Assembly (NCBI RefSeq): GCF_000812965.1
Contig: NZ_JSYN01000014.1
Coordinates: 1 to 64,000 of the forward strand
Length of the DNA stretch: 64,000 nt
Direction: 5' to 3'
Source: Pedobacter kyungheensis
GTDB taxonomy: Bacteria; Bacteroidota; Bacteroidia; Sphingobacteriales; Sphingobacteriaceae
Below are positions 23,787 through 33,080 of this stretch, one piece after another. A program made the position numbers and the translations under genes. Positions within the stretch are counted from its first letter, which is position 1. Each line of letters starts with the position of its first letter. The notes beneath the pieces are model-generated. The model saw nothing but the letters and a program-made list of their open reading frames with translations, did not search any database and had not been told where the DNA came from.

Positions 23787-24977
23787 TTAAGGGGTAAAGG
23801 GAAATTTTAGCAGGAAAGTGGTACCCACATTTTGGGCGCTTTCGCATGATACGGTACCATTCATTAAACTGGCATAACGCTTCACAATGTTGAGTCCAAG
23901 GCCGGTTCCGGGAATACTGCCGGTATTATGTGCCCTGAAAAAAGGCTCGAAAAGATTATGCTGGTCGGTTTCAGGAATGCCGATTCCGTTATCCTTAATC
24001 TCAATAATCAGCTCATCATCTTTTAAAATGCTGTTAAACTGGATCATGGTATTCTCTCCCGAATATTTTACCGCATTAGAAATGAGGTTAATGATACTGT
24101 TTTTAAGTAAGTTCATGTCGAGGTACACCTGTGCCGAAACTCCCTGGTGCTCGTAAATAATGTGCTGATCCTGCTTGCTGATGAGTTGCATTTCTTCAAC
24201 AATCTCTTCTGCAAAAGTTACAATATTAAACCAGCTGGGGGTGACTTCAACCTTGCCGGCTTCGAGTTTTTCGAGCGAGAGGAAATCGTTTAATATAGTA
24301 GTGAGGTTACCTACGGCATTTTTAATCTTGCCGGTATGCTTTTCGATATTTTCGGTATCGTGTTTTGGGGTGTATTTATCAATTAAAGTGGCCGACAGCT
24401 GAATGGAGCTCAGTGGTGTTCTGAATTCGTGCGAAGCCATAGAAACAAACCGGGTTTTAAGCTGATTGAGTTCTTTTTCTTTGATGAACAGGGCGTTTAC
24501 ATGTTCCTTTGCCGATTCTAATTCTCCAACCAGTTTCACCAGATCGCGGGTACGCTCTCTGATTTTATCTTCCAGTTCTTCGGTATAACTTTTAATGCGG
24601 GCTTCATCTTCTTTAAGTTTGCTCAGATCGTGGATAAAACCGGTGTAGATTTTCCGGTCGCTGAATTTTACTTCACTTACCCCAAGCCTGAAAGGGAAGG
24701 TTGAGCCATCTTTACGCTGGCCAATTACCTCGCGGCCGATACCAATAATGCGCTTTCTGCCAGTATCGTGATAGTTTTTAATGTAAGTATCGTGCTGTGT
24801 TTTATCAGGCTCGGGCATTAATACCGACACGTTCCGTCCAACCAGTTCATGGCTTTCAAAACCAAAAAGCTTTAAAGCAGCCGGATTAACATGCTCAATA
24901 ATGCCCTTGTCATCTATCGTAATAATACCATCTATCGCATTTTCGATGATGGCGCTCAGTAATTTTGCTCTTTCCAT
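23787..24977 (-). CDS. FixL-like heme-PAS sensor histidine kinase
   Basis: 396 residues with no membrane segment. The PAS domain (1-120) carries the FixL signature: LMPEPDKTQHDTYIKNYH with His62 aligning with the heme-ligand histidine of FixL, then RIIGIGREV with Arg82 aligning with the oxygen-switch arginine, and RKDGSTFPFRLGVSEV. After a coiled coil (about 120-172) comes the HisKA box SMASHEFRTPLS with His183, then the ATPase domain with N, G1 (DNGIGIPE) and G2 (GTGLGLNIVK) boxes. Predicted cytoplasmic oxygen sensor for the adjacent response regulator. The alignment to FixL is from memory. Confidence 0.9.
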   Translation of the reverse strand: MERAKLLSAIIENAIDGIITIDDKGIIEHVNPAALKLFGFESHELVGRNVSVLMPEPDKTQHDTYIKNYHDTGRKRIIGIGREVIGQRKDGSTFPFRLGVSEVKFSDRKIYTGFIHDLSKLKEDEARIKSYTEELEDKIRERTRDLVKLVGELESAKEHVNALFIKEKELNQLKTRFVSMASHEFRTPLSSIQLSATLIDKYTPKHDTENIEKHTGKIKNAVGNLTTILNDFLSLEKLEAGKVEVTPSWFNIVTFAEEIVEEMQLISKQDQHIIYEHQGVSAQVYLDMNLLKNSIINLISNAVKYSGENTMIQFNSILKDDELIIEIKDNGIGIPETDQHNLFEPFFRAHNTGSIPGTGLGLNIVKRYASLMNGTVSCESAQNVGTTFLLKFPFTP

Positions 24978-25019
24978 AAACCAATCTGGTAATATTAATC
25001 ATTTAGGTACGATTTTGAC

Positions 25020-26846
25020 CTAAACTTTTGCACCTAAATTTAACGATTGTGTGTTTATGCTTTGGATATTTAGTACAGCTTTTTCGAAAAGTTCAATCTG
25101 TTCTTTACCCCAAATCTTTAAATCGGCATCGGCTTTCTGGAAACCTGTACGGTAAAATTCAACACCATTTAATAACTGATTGTAGAATCTGGTAAGGTAA
25201 ACCTGTTTCTTCTGGTGCAGCTGCTGAACATTTGTTTTGAAATCTTCGTTAAAATGCTGCAGCTCTTTTTTAAAATAATCGATGTAAAGGCCAAGTTCTT
25301 TTACAAATAAATTGGGCCGGTTTACACCTTCGAGCAGATTTACCTTGCCATAAATATGATCGACCATTTCTTTTAAATTGTATTTTTTAGAAAAATAGGC
25401 CAGATTTGGTCCAGGGCAAATGCTTACTGCTTTGCTTTCTTTCGGTTTCAGGATCTCGTCTTTAAGGTAAACCGAAGCGCAAAGCCCTTCGCATAAACAG
25501 GTCTTTTCTGTTACCGCATCAATCTGTTTTTTTTGTTCCTCAGGCGAAGTAGCAGAAGCCTTTATTTCCCTGATTTTTAAATGCTGATATTGCCTGGAAG
25601 CGGTGCAAATGGGCTGTTCGGTAAATTCGGTATTGGTACACAGGTATTTCTTAGTGCAGGGACTGCCTGGCCTGCTTTTTGCAATGCGATGGAGCCTTTC
25701 CTGCTCGGCTGTACTTTTTCTGAAATTATTGAATGGAACACCCAGGGGAGAAGCATTACTCAAATAAAAATCACTTTCGGTGGCCTCAGTTAGGTTTTTT
25801 AAGGTTTCGCTATCTACGTTGGTGGCTTCTTCAACGAGTAAAAACGGACTTCCCCAGCCAGCAGCGTCTAAACCATAGGACTGTAATAAATGGTTGTGCT
25901 CGGCAGCAGTACCGATACCACCCTGAGCGGTTATTTTTTGGATAGGTTTAGTGGCACAGTAAATGTTTTTCTGTTGCAAGGCTGCGGTATAAATCGCCCA
26001 GAGTTCTTCGCTGAGTGCAAGGCGGTTTGCTTTAAATTCGTGCAAAATGGGGCCAAGTAAAAAGCCCTCCGTGGCAAAAGCATGTCCGCCACAGTTTAAA
26101 CCCGATTCGATCCTGAACTCAGCTACCCATAGGCCTTTTTTTGCCAGCATTTTGGCCTGTACCATAGCCGAGCGGTAATCGCTCACTTTTAAAATGATTT
26201 TTTTACTGAAATGCCCGTTCTCATCGGGATAAAAACCAGCAAAGTTTTCGAGGTAGGTAAACAAGCGCGGGTTAAGTCCGGCCGAAATAACCACAGCCGA
26301 TTTGAGCCTGCTATTTGCAAAACCCCTTAATGCCGCCAATGCATCGGTATTTTCATTACCCAGATCCAGATCATCAACAAAATTTACCTTATCTACCTTG
26401 GCCATAATATTTACGTCAATGTTACCTGCTTCAACCGCCTTCCTCAATTGACTTTCCAGCATTGTTCTTTTTCTGCCTGCAGGGTTTTTAAGCATTTCTT
26501 TGTAAGTTTTGCTTAGCGGGCTGCTTTCACATTGTAATTCAAAATAGCGGCTTATCATTGTGCCTGCTTCAAAGACCTGGTTTTTCAGGTTTGCAATCTG
26601 GCTATGAATCAGTTGCTGCATTAAATTAAGGTATGCGGTAATCCGCTTTGCGCGACTATCAATTACGGTTTTATCGATGGATGTATAAGGTAAGTAGTTT
26701 AGTTCACAGTGGTATTTACGCATCCGTTCACAAAGTTCATCATCAACGATTGAAACAACAGAAGAGATGCCAAACTGGGCAACTTTTAAAGGGGTATCAA
26801 CAGAGTAGGCGAGGCCTAGAACGGGAATATGGAAGGTATGCGGCAT
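25020..26846 (-). CDS. Nitronate-monooxygenase-like TIM-barrel protein with Cys-rich C-terminus
   Basis: 608 residues from the preferred ATG at 26846 (MPHTFHIPVLGLAYSVDTP); an ATG at 26888 adds an unlikely extension. The N-terminal strand, then GLNCGGHAFATEG, TAQGGIGTAAEHNHLL and GLDAAGWGSPFLLVEEAT, follow the 2-nitropropane dioxygenase/nitronate monooxygenase flavin barrel. After the barrel comes a Cys-rich part (CTKKYLC, CLCEGLC and CPGPNLAYF) that could hold an iron-sulfur cluster, and a helical tail. The family's usual length is about 350 residues, so this is much longer. It is the first gene of the microaerobic block. The reaction is unknown. Confidence 0.6.
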   Translation of the reverse strand: MPHTFHIPVLGLAYSVDTPLKVAQFGISSVVSIVDDELCERMRKYHCELNYLPYTSIDKTVIDSRAKRITAYLNLMQQLIHSQIANLKNQVFEAGTMISRYFELQCESSPLSKTYKEMLKNPAGRKRTMLESQLRKAVEAGNIDVNIMAKVDKVNFVDDLDLGNENTDALAALRGFANSRLKSAVVISAGLNPRLFTYLENFAGFYPDENGHFSKKIILKVSDYRSAMVQAKMLAKKGLWVAEFRIESGLNCGGHAFATEGFLLGPILHEFKANRLALSEELWAIYTAALQQKNIYCATKPIQKITAQGGIGTAAEHNHLLQSYGLDAAGWGSPFLLVEEATNVDSETLKNLTEATESDFYLSNASPLGVPFNNFRKSTAEQERLHRIAKSRPGSPCTKKYLCTNTEFTEQPICTASRQYQHLKIREIKASATSPEEQKKQIDAVTEKTCLCEGLCASVYLKDEILKPKESKAVSICPGPNLAYFSKKYNLKEMVDHIYGKVNLLEGVNRPNLFVKELGLYIDYFKKELQHFNEDFKTNVQQLHQKKQVYLTRFYNQLLNGVEFYRTGFQKADADLKIWGKEQIELFEKAVLNIQSINTQSLNLGAKV

Positions 26847-26892
26847 GATTTGTTTTAACAACAAAATAACGTAACCCGCAGGTTTCAAAAAG

Positions 26893-26904
26893 TGATACTG
26901 GTCA
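26893..26904. promoter_or_regulatory. Second candidate FNR/FixK-type box
   Basis: TGATACTGGTCA matches TGAT-N4-ATCA at seven of eight defined positions and is centred about 52 bases before the start of the NMO-like gene. No clear -7 element is seen, so this is weaker than the box at 22337. Confidence 0.35.
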
Positions 26905-26949
26905 TTTTTTAGTGTGACAATGCTTTCTTTTTATGTCAGGCAGTTAAAC

Positions 26950-26983
26950 AAAAAGGGAGCCGGTTTTAAAACTCCGGCTCCCT
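26950..26983 (-). terminator. Terminator of the RND pump/adaptor operon
   Basis: On the minus strand, GGGAGCCGG and CCGGCTCCC form a nine-bp stem with a ten-base loop, followed by TTTTTG. It lies 32 bases past the stop of the adaptor gene ending at 27015. Confidence 0.88.
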
Positions 26984-27014
26984 CACAAGTAAAATGATAG
27001 GGTTTGGTTAGTTG

Positions 27015-28163
27015 TTAACCCTCATCACCACTGTTTTTAAGTTTCATTAAAACCGCATAGGCATTTTTAACTACAATATTTTGAAGGGTTGATTTGGGTT
27101 TTATTGCCGTAAAGCCATTTAAACTGGCGCCGGTTTCTACGCCAATCATTTTAAACTGGCCTTTTGCTTTTTCTTCAAAAACATAATACTGGTTTTCCCA
27201 TTTCACAATCGCATCATCGGGTACAGCCTGTACTTCAGCACCGTTTAACTGGATGGCTGCATTTAAAAAGGTACCTGGCAACAGGTTCTGATCAAAGTTT
27301 TCCAGATCGCAATGTACGCTGGTAGTCCTGTCGTTCTCAATATTCGGAGTGATGAGATGAATCGTAGCATTATACTTTTTATCGGGATTGCTGCTGGTGG
27401 TACACACAATTTTTTGCCCGATTTTCAGGCTGGCTGCATCCTGCTCAAAAACCGTTAAACTTACATGCAGGGCACCCGGGTTAATCAGTTCGAAAAGCAC
27501 ATCGGTAGCATTTACATATTTACCGGTATTTACATTTACTTTTGAAAGGTAGCCACTAATTGGTGCATAAATGTGAATAGTTTTGGAAATGTTGCTTTCG
27601 TTTAATCTGGCTGGATTTAACCCGATTAAACGTAGTTTTTCGGCCAAAGCACTTACCAGTACTTTTTGGTTGTTAAACTCGCTTTCGGTTTGCTGAAAAA
27701 TTTTATCGCTCGTAGCCTTGGTTTGGTTTAACATTTTTTGGCGCACATAATCAGCTTCCGAAAATTTTAAACGGTTTTTAGCGGTCAGATAATCCTGTTG
27801 AAGCTGGATATATTGCTGATCTTCAACACTAGCCAGCACGCTTCCTTTTTTAACGAGCATACCTGGAATCAGGTTCATTCTGGAAATGTAACCGCCCATA
27901 GGTACGCTAACCGAGTAAATGTTTTCGGGTGGTACATCTATTACACCATTTACATTCAGGGTTTTATACATGCTTTTAGTTTCGGGGCTGCCAACCACAA
28001 TGCCTGCATTTTTAAGTTGCGCATCACTTAAGCTCACTTGATCAGTAGCTTCAACGTTTTCTTTTTTGGCTGTACTTGCTTCAGTTTCCTGCTTTTGACC
28101 TCCACATCCCAGGCAGAAGACTGAAAAAAGGGCTATGATTATACTATTTTGATTGATTTTCAT
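27015..28163 (-). CDS. RND efflux periplasmic adaptor (membrane-fusion) lipoprotein
   Basis: 382 residues. Lipobox FCLGC near residue 20, then a lipoyl/barrel-sandwich half (PMGGYISRMNLIPGMLVKKGSVLASV), an alpha-hairpin (about 110-180) and the second lipoyl half (IYAPISGYLSKVNVNTGKYV), with beta-barrel domains after. It links the inner-membrane pump to the outer-membrane factor. It follows its pump gene by nine bases and closes the operon. A metal substrate is inferred from the pump. Confidence 0.9.
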   Translation of the reverse strand: MKINQNSIIIALFSVFCLGCGGQKQETEASTAKKENVEATDQVSLSDAQLKNAGIVVGSPETKSMYKTLNVNGVIDVPPENIYSVSVPMGGYISRMNLIPGMLVKKGSVLASVEDQQYIQLQQDYLTAKNRLKFSEADYVRQKMLNQTKATSDKIFQQTESEFNNQKVLVSALAEKLRLIGLNPARLNESNISKTIHIYAPISGYLSKVNVNTGKYVNATDVLFELINPGALHVSLTVFEQDAASLKIGQKIVCTTSSNPDKKYNATIHLITPNIENDRTTSVHCDLENFDQNLLPGTFLNAAIQLNGAEVQAVPDDAIVKWENQYYVFEEKAKGQFKMIGVETGASLNGFTAIKPKSTLQNIVVKNAYAVLMKLKNSGDEG

Positions 28164-28172
28164 TGTTGCTAT

Positions 28173-31100
28173 TTATTTAATTCCCTTTAATCTTTCTATT
28201 TCGAAAAGTGATTCGTTATACCGTTCTACCTGATCGAAATACTCGCTTTTAAGTTGTACCGATTGGTTGATCAGGATTACCCAGTCCAGATAACCAATTT
28301 CGCCTGCATTGAGCTTTAAGGTCGAAGTATGGATAATGTCATCTGCATTGGGCAGCAAGGTTTGCCGGTAATTGTTAACCAGCTTATTGTACCGGTTGTA
28401 ACTTTGAAGTGCATTTTCGTAAGCACTGTTCAGCTCTTTTTTAGTCTGTTCCAGTTCGGTTTGTTTTTGTACAGCAGCTAAGCCTGCGGCTTTAATGCGC
28501 GATTGTTGTGCGCCAAAAAACAGGGGAATGCCCAAACCAATATTTACCGAAGAAAAACGTTTGGATTTATCGAAATACTGATCGGTACCCAAGGCATTGG
28601 TTTGCCAGCCAATGATGCTCGAATTGTTGTAACCGAAATTGAGGGTAGGCAATAATTTGCTTTGCGCTAACGATTTTTCGTTGGCCGCCAGCGTGATTTC
28701 TTCTGCTTTCTGCTTCAAAACCGGGTGCTCGGCTGTGCCATCAAGTAAAGAAACTGTAGACTGATAAACAGCCCCACCCGCCGGGACCATCCGATTGCTG
28801 CTGTTTAACAGGAGATTGAAACGGTTTAAAGCCAGGGTATAATCGGTTTCCAAAAACTGCAGCTGGTTGCCGATTTGTTGCTTCTGGTTCTCAGCAGTTC
28901 TGAGCTCCAAAACATCCACATCGCCAGATTTAAAACGCAACTTTGATTTTTCCAGAAAAGCAGTATACATGCTATCGGCTTTTAACAATAAATTCCGCTT
29001 TTCGGCCAGGATTAACAAACCAAAATAGTTGGTTTTTACCTGATAACGGATATCAATTTCCTTGCCTTGCAGCTGCATTTCGCTTATGCGTATGGCCGTT
29101 TTGTAAACTGCCGATTGTTTGGCATAAACCGTAGGGAACTCCAACCCCTGACTTACCGAAATTTTATTGTCGTTGGCCAGGCTGTTAAATTTACCATACT
29201 CGAAGTTTACATCTGTTTTTGGCAAATCGAAACTGGTTTTGCTTATTGCCTTGTTGTAATTCACATCAGTTCGCGCCAGCTGTAGGGTATAGCTGTTTTT
29301 AACGGCCGTATCAAGGGCTGCCTGTAAGGTTATTTTTTCCTGTGCCTGAGCACTTGTCGCGGCAAGGCCAGTTAGCAACACCATTGCAGCAAGCATTTTT
29401 TTAGGTTTAAAATAACCGAAACCTTTTTCGAAAAGGATATAAAGCATAGGCAATACAAAAAGGGTTAAGAGGGTAGAAAAGATTAGACCGCCGATTACTA
29501 CAGTAGCCAGAGGCTTCTGTACAGCACCACCGGCGCCTGTACTAATGGCCATAGGAATAAAGCCCAGCGAAGGCACCAGGGCTGTCATTAAAACCGCGCG
29601 TAGTTTTGATTTGGTGGCGTGGATTACAATGCGTTTCACATCTGTCCAGCCTTCTTTTTTTAAACGGTTAAATTCAGAAACGAGTAAGATGCCGTTTAGT
29701 ACCGCAACGCCGAAGAGGGCAATAAAACCAACCCCAGCAGAAATACTGAAAGGTAAATCGCGCATCCACAAGGCAAATATGCCGCCAATTGCCGATAGGG
29801 GGATGGCAGTGTAAATGAGTAAACCTTGTTTTACCGAGCTGAAAGCGAAATAAAGCAGCAGGAAAATAAGGAGCAGGGCAATCGGCACAACAATAGCCAG
29901 ACGCGATTTTGCCGCAGTCATGTTTTCGAAAGAGCCACCGTAAGAAATGGTATAACCTTTTGCCAGCTGAAGGTTTTTTCCAGTTTTCTGTTGCAATTCT
30001 TCTACTATTGATTGAACATCGCGGTCTTTTACGTTAAAACCTACAATTATCCTACGGCGGGTATCTTCGCGTTGAATCTGGTTTACACCTTCCACCTCGC
30101 TGATATTGGCCACCATGCTTAACGGAATCTGGTTTCCTGCAGGCGTAGCAATCATTAAATCCTGCACATTTTTGATGTTTTTGCGGGCATCTTCTGATAG
30201 TCTCACCACCATATCGAAACGTTTTTCACCTTCGTAAACCTGTCCGGCTACCTGCCCGGCAAAGGCTGTATTTACCACGCGGTTAATATCGGTAACGTTT
30301 AGCCCGTACTTGGCCATGCCATCGCGGTTATAGCTAATTACCACCTGTGGCATACCGGTAACCTGCTCTTCGTAAACGTTAATGGCGCCTTTTACCGTAC
30401 CAATAATGCCTCCGAGTTTTTTCGCATAGCTGGCCAGCGAATCAAGGTCTTCGCCAAAAATCTTACACACTACATCTTGTCTGGCACCCGTCATCAGCTC
30501 GTTGAAACGCATTTGTACCGGAAACTGGAAGCCCACGGTAATACCGGGGATTACCTCAACAGCTTTGGTCATCTTGGCACTTAATTCAGGGAATGATTTG
30601 GCCGAAACCCATTCTTTTTTGGGCTTCAAAATCACCATCATATCACCTGCTTCAAACGGCATTGGATCGGTAGGGATTTCTGCACTACCAATTTTGGTTA
30701 CAATTTTCTGCACTTCCGGGAAGCTATCCAACAGGATTTTAGATGCTTTCTGCGTGGTTTCAATCGTGTTGTTCAGGTTACTACCGGTTAGCAAACGCGT
30801 TTCTACAGCAAAATCTCCCTCTTCCAGCTGCGGAATAAATTCGCCACCTAAAGTACTCATTACCAAAACGGCTATTGCAAAAAGCGAAAGGGTAACAGCT
30901 AAAATAGATTTTGGAAATTGTAACACCCGGTTAAGCAGCGGCAGATACCTACGCTCCAGCCAGATCACAAATCTGTCTGTAATGGTTTTCTTATGCGATA
31001 GTTTTTTGTTCAGGAACAGGGCCGACATCATCGGTACGTAAGTAATAGAAAGGATAAAGGCACCCAAAATGGCAAATGCAATGGTAAAGGCCATAGGTTT

Positions 31101-32531
31101 AAACATTTTTCCTTCAATACCTTCAAGCGAGAGAATAGGCAGGTAAACAATGAGAATGATAATCTGACTGAAAACGGCAGATTTAATCATCGATCCCGAC
31201 GATTTTTCTACTTCCTCATCCATCTGGTTCTGATTGACCTGGCTCAGGCTCCTGAATTTTTTAGAATGCGAAAAGCGGTGTAAAATTGCTTCGACTACAA
31301 TCACAGATCCATCTACAATCAAACCAAAATCTATCGCACCTAGCGACATCAGGTTACCACCCACACCAAATTTATTCATTAAAATTATGGCGAATAACAT
31401 GGATAGCGGAATAACCGACGATACGATTAAACCAGCACGCAGATTACCCAGGAAAAATACCAATACGAAGATTACAATAAGCGCACCCTCCATTAAATTG
31501 GTTTCTACCGTGCTAATCGCATTATCAACCATTTTGGTACGATCGAGGAAAGGTTCAATAACCACCCCTTCAGGTAACATTTCCTGTATTTTGGCAATTT
31601 TATCTTTTACCCGTTTGACCACTACGGACGAGTTTTCGCCTTTGAGCATCATTACCACCGCACCGGCTACTTCACCCTGGTCGTTGTAAGTCATGGCACC
31701 ATAACGGATCGCTGAGCCATAACGCACATCGGCAACCTGAGCCATTAATACAGGCATACCGTTGCCAAGGGTTTTAACCACAATCTTTTTAATATCTTCG
31801 GGACTGGTGGTTAAACCTTCACTTCGGATATAAAGCACAGTAGGGCCTTTTTCGATATAGGCGCCACCAGTGTTTTCGTTATTTTTTTCGAGCGCGTCGA
31901 AAATATCAGAAATGGTTAAACCAAACGATTTAAGCTGATCTTGCCTAACCGCAATTTCATACTGTTTAAGTTTACCGCCAAAACTTGATACTTCGGCTAC
32001 ACCTGGAGTTCCTAATAACTGACGGCGTACAATCCAATCCTGCATGGTACGCAATTCCTGCTCATCATACTTACCTTCATAGCCTTTTTTAGGGCGGACT
32101 ACGTACTGGTAAATTTCGCCCAAACCAGTAGAAACGGGAGCCATTTGCGGTGCACCAATCCCTTCTGGTATTTCCTGCTGTACCTGTTGCAGGCGTTCGG
32201 CAATTTGCTGCCTGGCCCAGTACACATCGGTTTCTTCGTTAAAAACGATGGTAACCAAAGAAAGTCCAAAGCGGGAAAAGCTTCTGATTTGTTTCATCCC
32301 CGAAATGCTGCTGCAAGCCTGCTCGATAGGGAAGGTGATTAAACGCTCAATATCCGGAGCGCCTAATGAGGGTGAAACGGTAATTACCTGCACCTGGTTA
32401 TCGGTAATATCGGGCAGGGCATCAATGGGTAGTTTCGTTACTTCGTAAGTACCCCAGCCAATAAGGGCGAATACAAACAAAGCAACAATCAGCTTATTCC
32501 TGATGGAAAAGCCGATAATCTTATTTAACAT
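28173..32531 (-). CDS. HME-family RND metal efflux pump fused to an outer-membrane factor
   Basis: 1452 residues. Residues 1 to about 1040 are a CzcA/CusA-type pump: twelve membrane helices, two large periplasmic loops and the fourth-helix motif AIDFGLIVDGSVIVVEA, whose Asp/Asp/Glu pattern is that of divalent-cation (Co/Zn/Cd/Ni) exporters rather than Cu/Ag ones. Near residue 1045 a signal-peptide-like segment (LAAMVLLTGLAATSAQAQ) begins a TolC-type outer-membrane factor of about 400 residues (ITLQAALDTAVKNS, then LDWVILINQ). The fusion is seen in other Bacteroidota. Probably the segment is cleaved or spans the membrane. First gene of the operon. Confidence 0.93.
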   Translation of the reverse strand: MLNKIIGFSIRNKLIVALFVFALIGWGTYEVTKLPIDALPDITDNQVQVITVSPSLGAPDIERLITFPIEQACSSISGMKQIRSFSRFGLSLVTIVFNEETDVYWARQQIAERLQQVQQEIPEGIGAPQMAPVSTGLGEIYQYVVRPKKGYEGKYDEQELRTMQDWIVRRQLLGTPGVAEVSSFGGKLKQYEIAVRQDQLKSFGLTISDIFDALEKNNENTGGAYIEKGPTVLYIRSEGLTTSPEDIKKIVVKTLGNGMPVLMAQVADVRYGSAIRYGAMTYNDQGEVAGAVVMMLKGENSSVVVKRVKDKIAKIQEMLPEGVVIEPFLDRTKMVDNAISTVETNLMEGALIVIFVLVFFLGNLRAGLIVSSVIPLSMLFAIILMNKFGVGGNLMSLGAIDFGLIVDGSVIVVEAILHRFSHSKKFRSLSQVNQNQMDEEVEKSSGSMIKSAVFSQIIILIVYLPILSLEGIEGKMFKPMAFTIAFAILGAFILSITYVPMMSALFLNKKLSHKKTITDRFVIWLERRYLPLLNRVLQFPKSILAVTLSLFAIAVLVMSTLGGEFIPQLEEGDFAVETRLLTGSNLNNTIETTQKASKILLDSFPEVQKIVTKIGSAEIPTDPMPFEAGDMMVILKPKKEWVSAKSFPELSAKMTKAVEVIPGITVGFQFPVQMRFNELMTGARQDVVCKIFGEDLDSLASYAKKLGGIIGTVKGAINVYEEQVTGMPQVVISYNRDGMAKYGLNVTDINRVVNTAFAGQVAGQVYEGEKRFDMVVRLSEDARKNIKNVQDLMIATPAGNQIPLSMVANISEVEGVNQIQREDTRRRIIVGFNVKDRDVQSIVEELQQKTGKNLQLAKGYTISYGGSFENMTAAKSRLAIVVPIALLLIFLLLYFAFSSVKQGLLIYTAIPLSAIGGIFALWMRDLPFSISAGVGFIALFGVAVLNGILLVSEFNRLKKEGWTDVKRIVIHATKSKLRAVLMTALVPSLGFIPMAISTGAGGAVQKPLATVVIGGLIFSTLLTLFVLPMLYILFEKGFGYFKPKKMLAAMVLLTGLAATSAQAQEKITLQAALDTAVKNSYTLQLARTDVNYNKAISKTSFDLPKTDVNFEYGKFNSLANDNKISVSQGLEFPTVYAKQSAVYKTAIRISEMQLQGKEIDIRYQVKTNYFGLLILAEKRNLLLKADSMYTAFLEKSKLRFKSGDVDVLELRTAENQKQQIGNQLQFLETDYTLALNRFNLLLNSSNRMVPAGGAVYQSTVSLLDGTAEHPVLKQKAEEITLAANEKSLAQSKLLPTLNFGYNNSSIIGWQTNALGTDQYFDKSKRFSSVNIGLGIPLFFGAQQSRIKAAGLAAVQKQTELEQTKKELNSAYENALQSYNRYNKLVNNYRQTLLPNADDIIHTSTLKLNAGEIGYLDWVILINQSVQLKSEYFDQVERYNESLFEIERLKGIK

Positions 32532-32618
32532 AATATCTTATTTAAAAAGGATCGACAAGAAAATTTAGTTGCAGCAGAAAAGCGCAACCAAAAAAAAACA
32601 ATAAAATTTAAAACGCTA

Positions 32619-32993
32619 TTATGCGGTAGGGGGGCGCAACAGGCTGGTGGTGTAAGGATTTGGAACAAATAACTGGTAACGAAATACCTGTTTGGAAGAT
32701 ATTTTTTTAGCGGGTGCCGCAATCAGCCTGGTTTTGCCTTGTGGTACGCCGAGTGAGAACATGTGATGCCCGTCAATTTTTTTGAAGGGGAGTTTCATGT
32801 CTTCTTCCTGGTCGTTATCGTTAATGTCTTTTCCGAGGTAATGCATTTCAATAAAGGTTACAAAACCAATATTGGCATTTAGCTCCTTGTGTTTAATAAA
32901 ATGTGAAACCAGTTGAGGTACCTTCAATACCTCGCTAAAAGAGGAATTAAAAATCAATATTGGTAAAAGAAAAATCAGACAGATTTTATTCAC
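32619..32993 (-). CDS. Small secreted hypothetical protein upstream of the RND operon
   Basis: About 124 residues if started at the GTG at 32993, which places a signal peptide (NKICLIFLLPILIFNSSFS) at the N-terminus. An ATG at 33029 would add twelve residues. The body has HFIKHKELNANIGFVTFIEMHYLG, GHHMFSLGVP and a C-terminal FVPNPYTTSLLRPPTA that looks conserved. His residues and the location 88 bases before a metal pump suggest a metal-related periplasmic role; this is inference. I do not recognise a named family. Confidence 0.5.
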   Translation of the reverse strand: MNKICLIFLLPILIFNSSFSEVLKVPQLVSHFIKHKELNANIGFVTFIEMHYLGKDINDNDQEEDMKLPFKKIDGHHMFSLGVPQGKTRLIAAPAKKISSKQVFRYQLFVPNPYTTSLLRPPTA

Positions 32994-33080
32994 ACGGCAA
33001 ATATACCCAGATGTGTTTAAAATCAGCAATTATTGTACTATCAAGTGTGTTACAAATTGCTTTTGAATGTTTTTTATAGG

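Noticed and set aside
30502..31041. 179-residue plus-strand reading frame opposite the RND pump.
   Set aside because: Antisense shadow of a well-supported pump gene; Ser/Ile/Thr-rich sequence without family resemblance.
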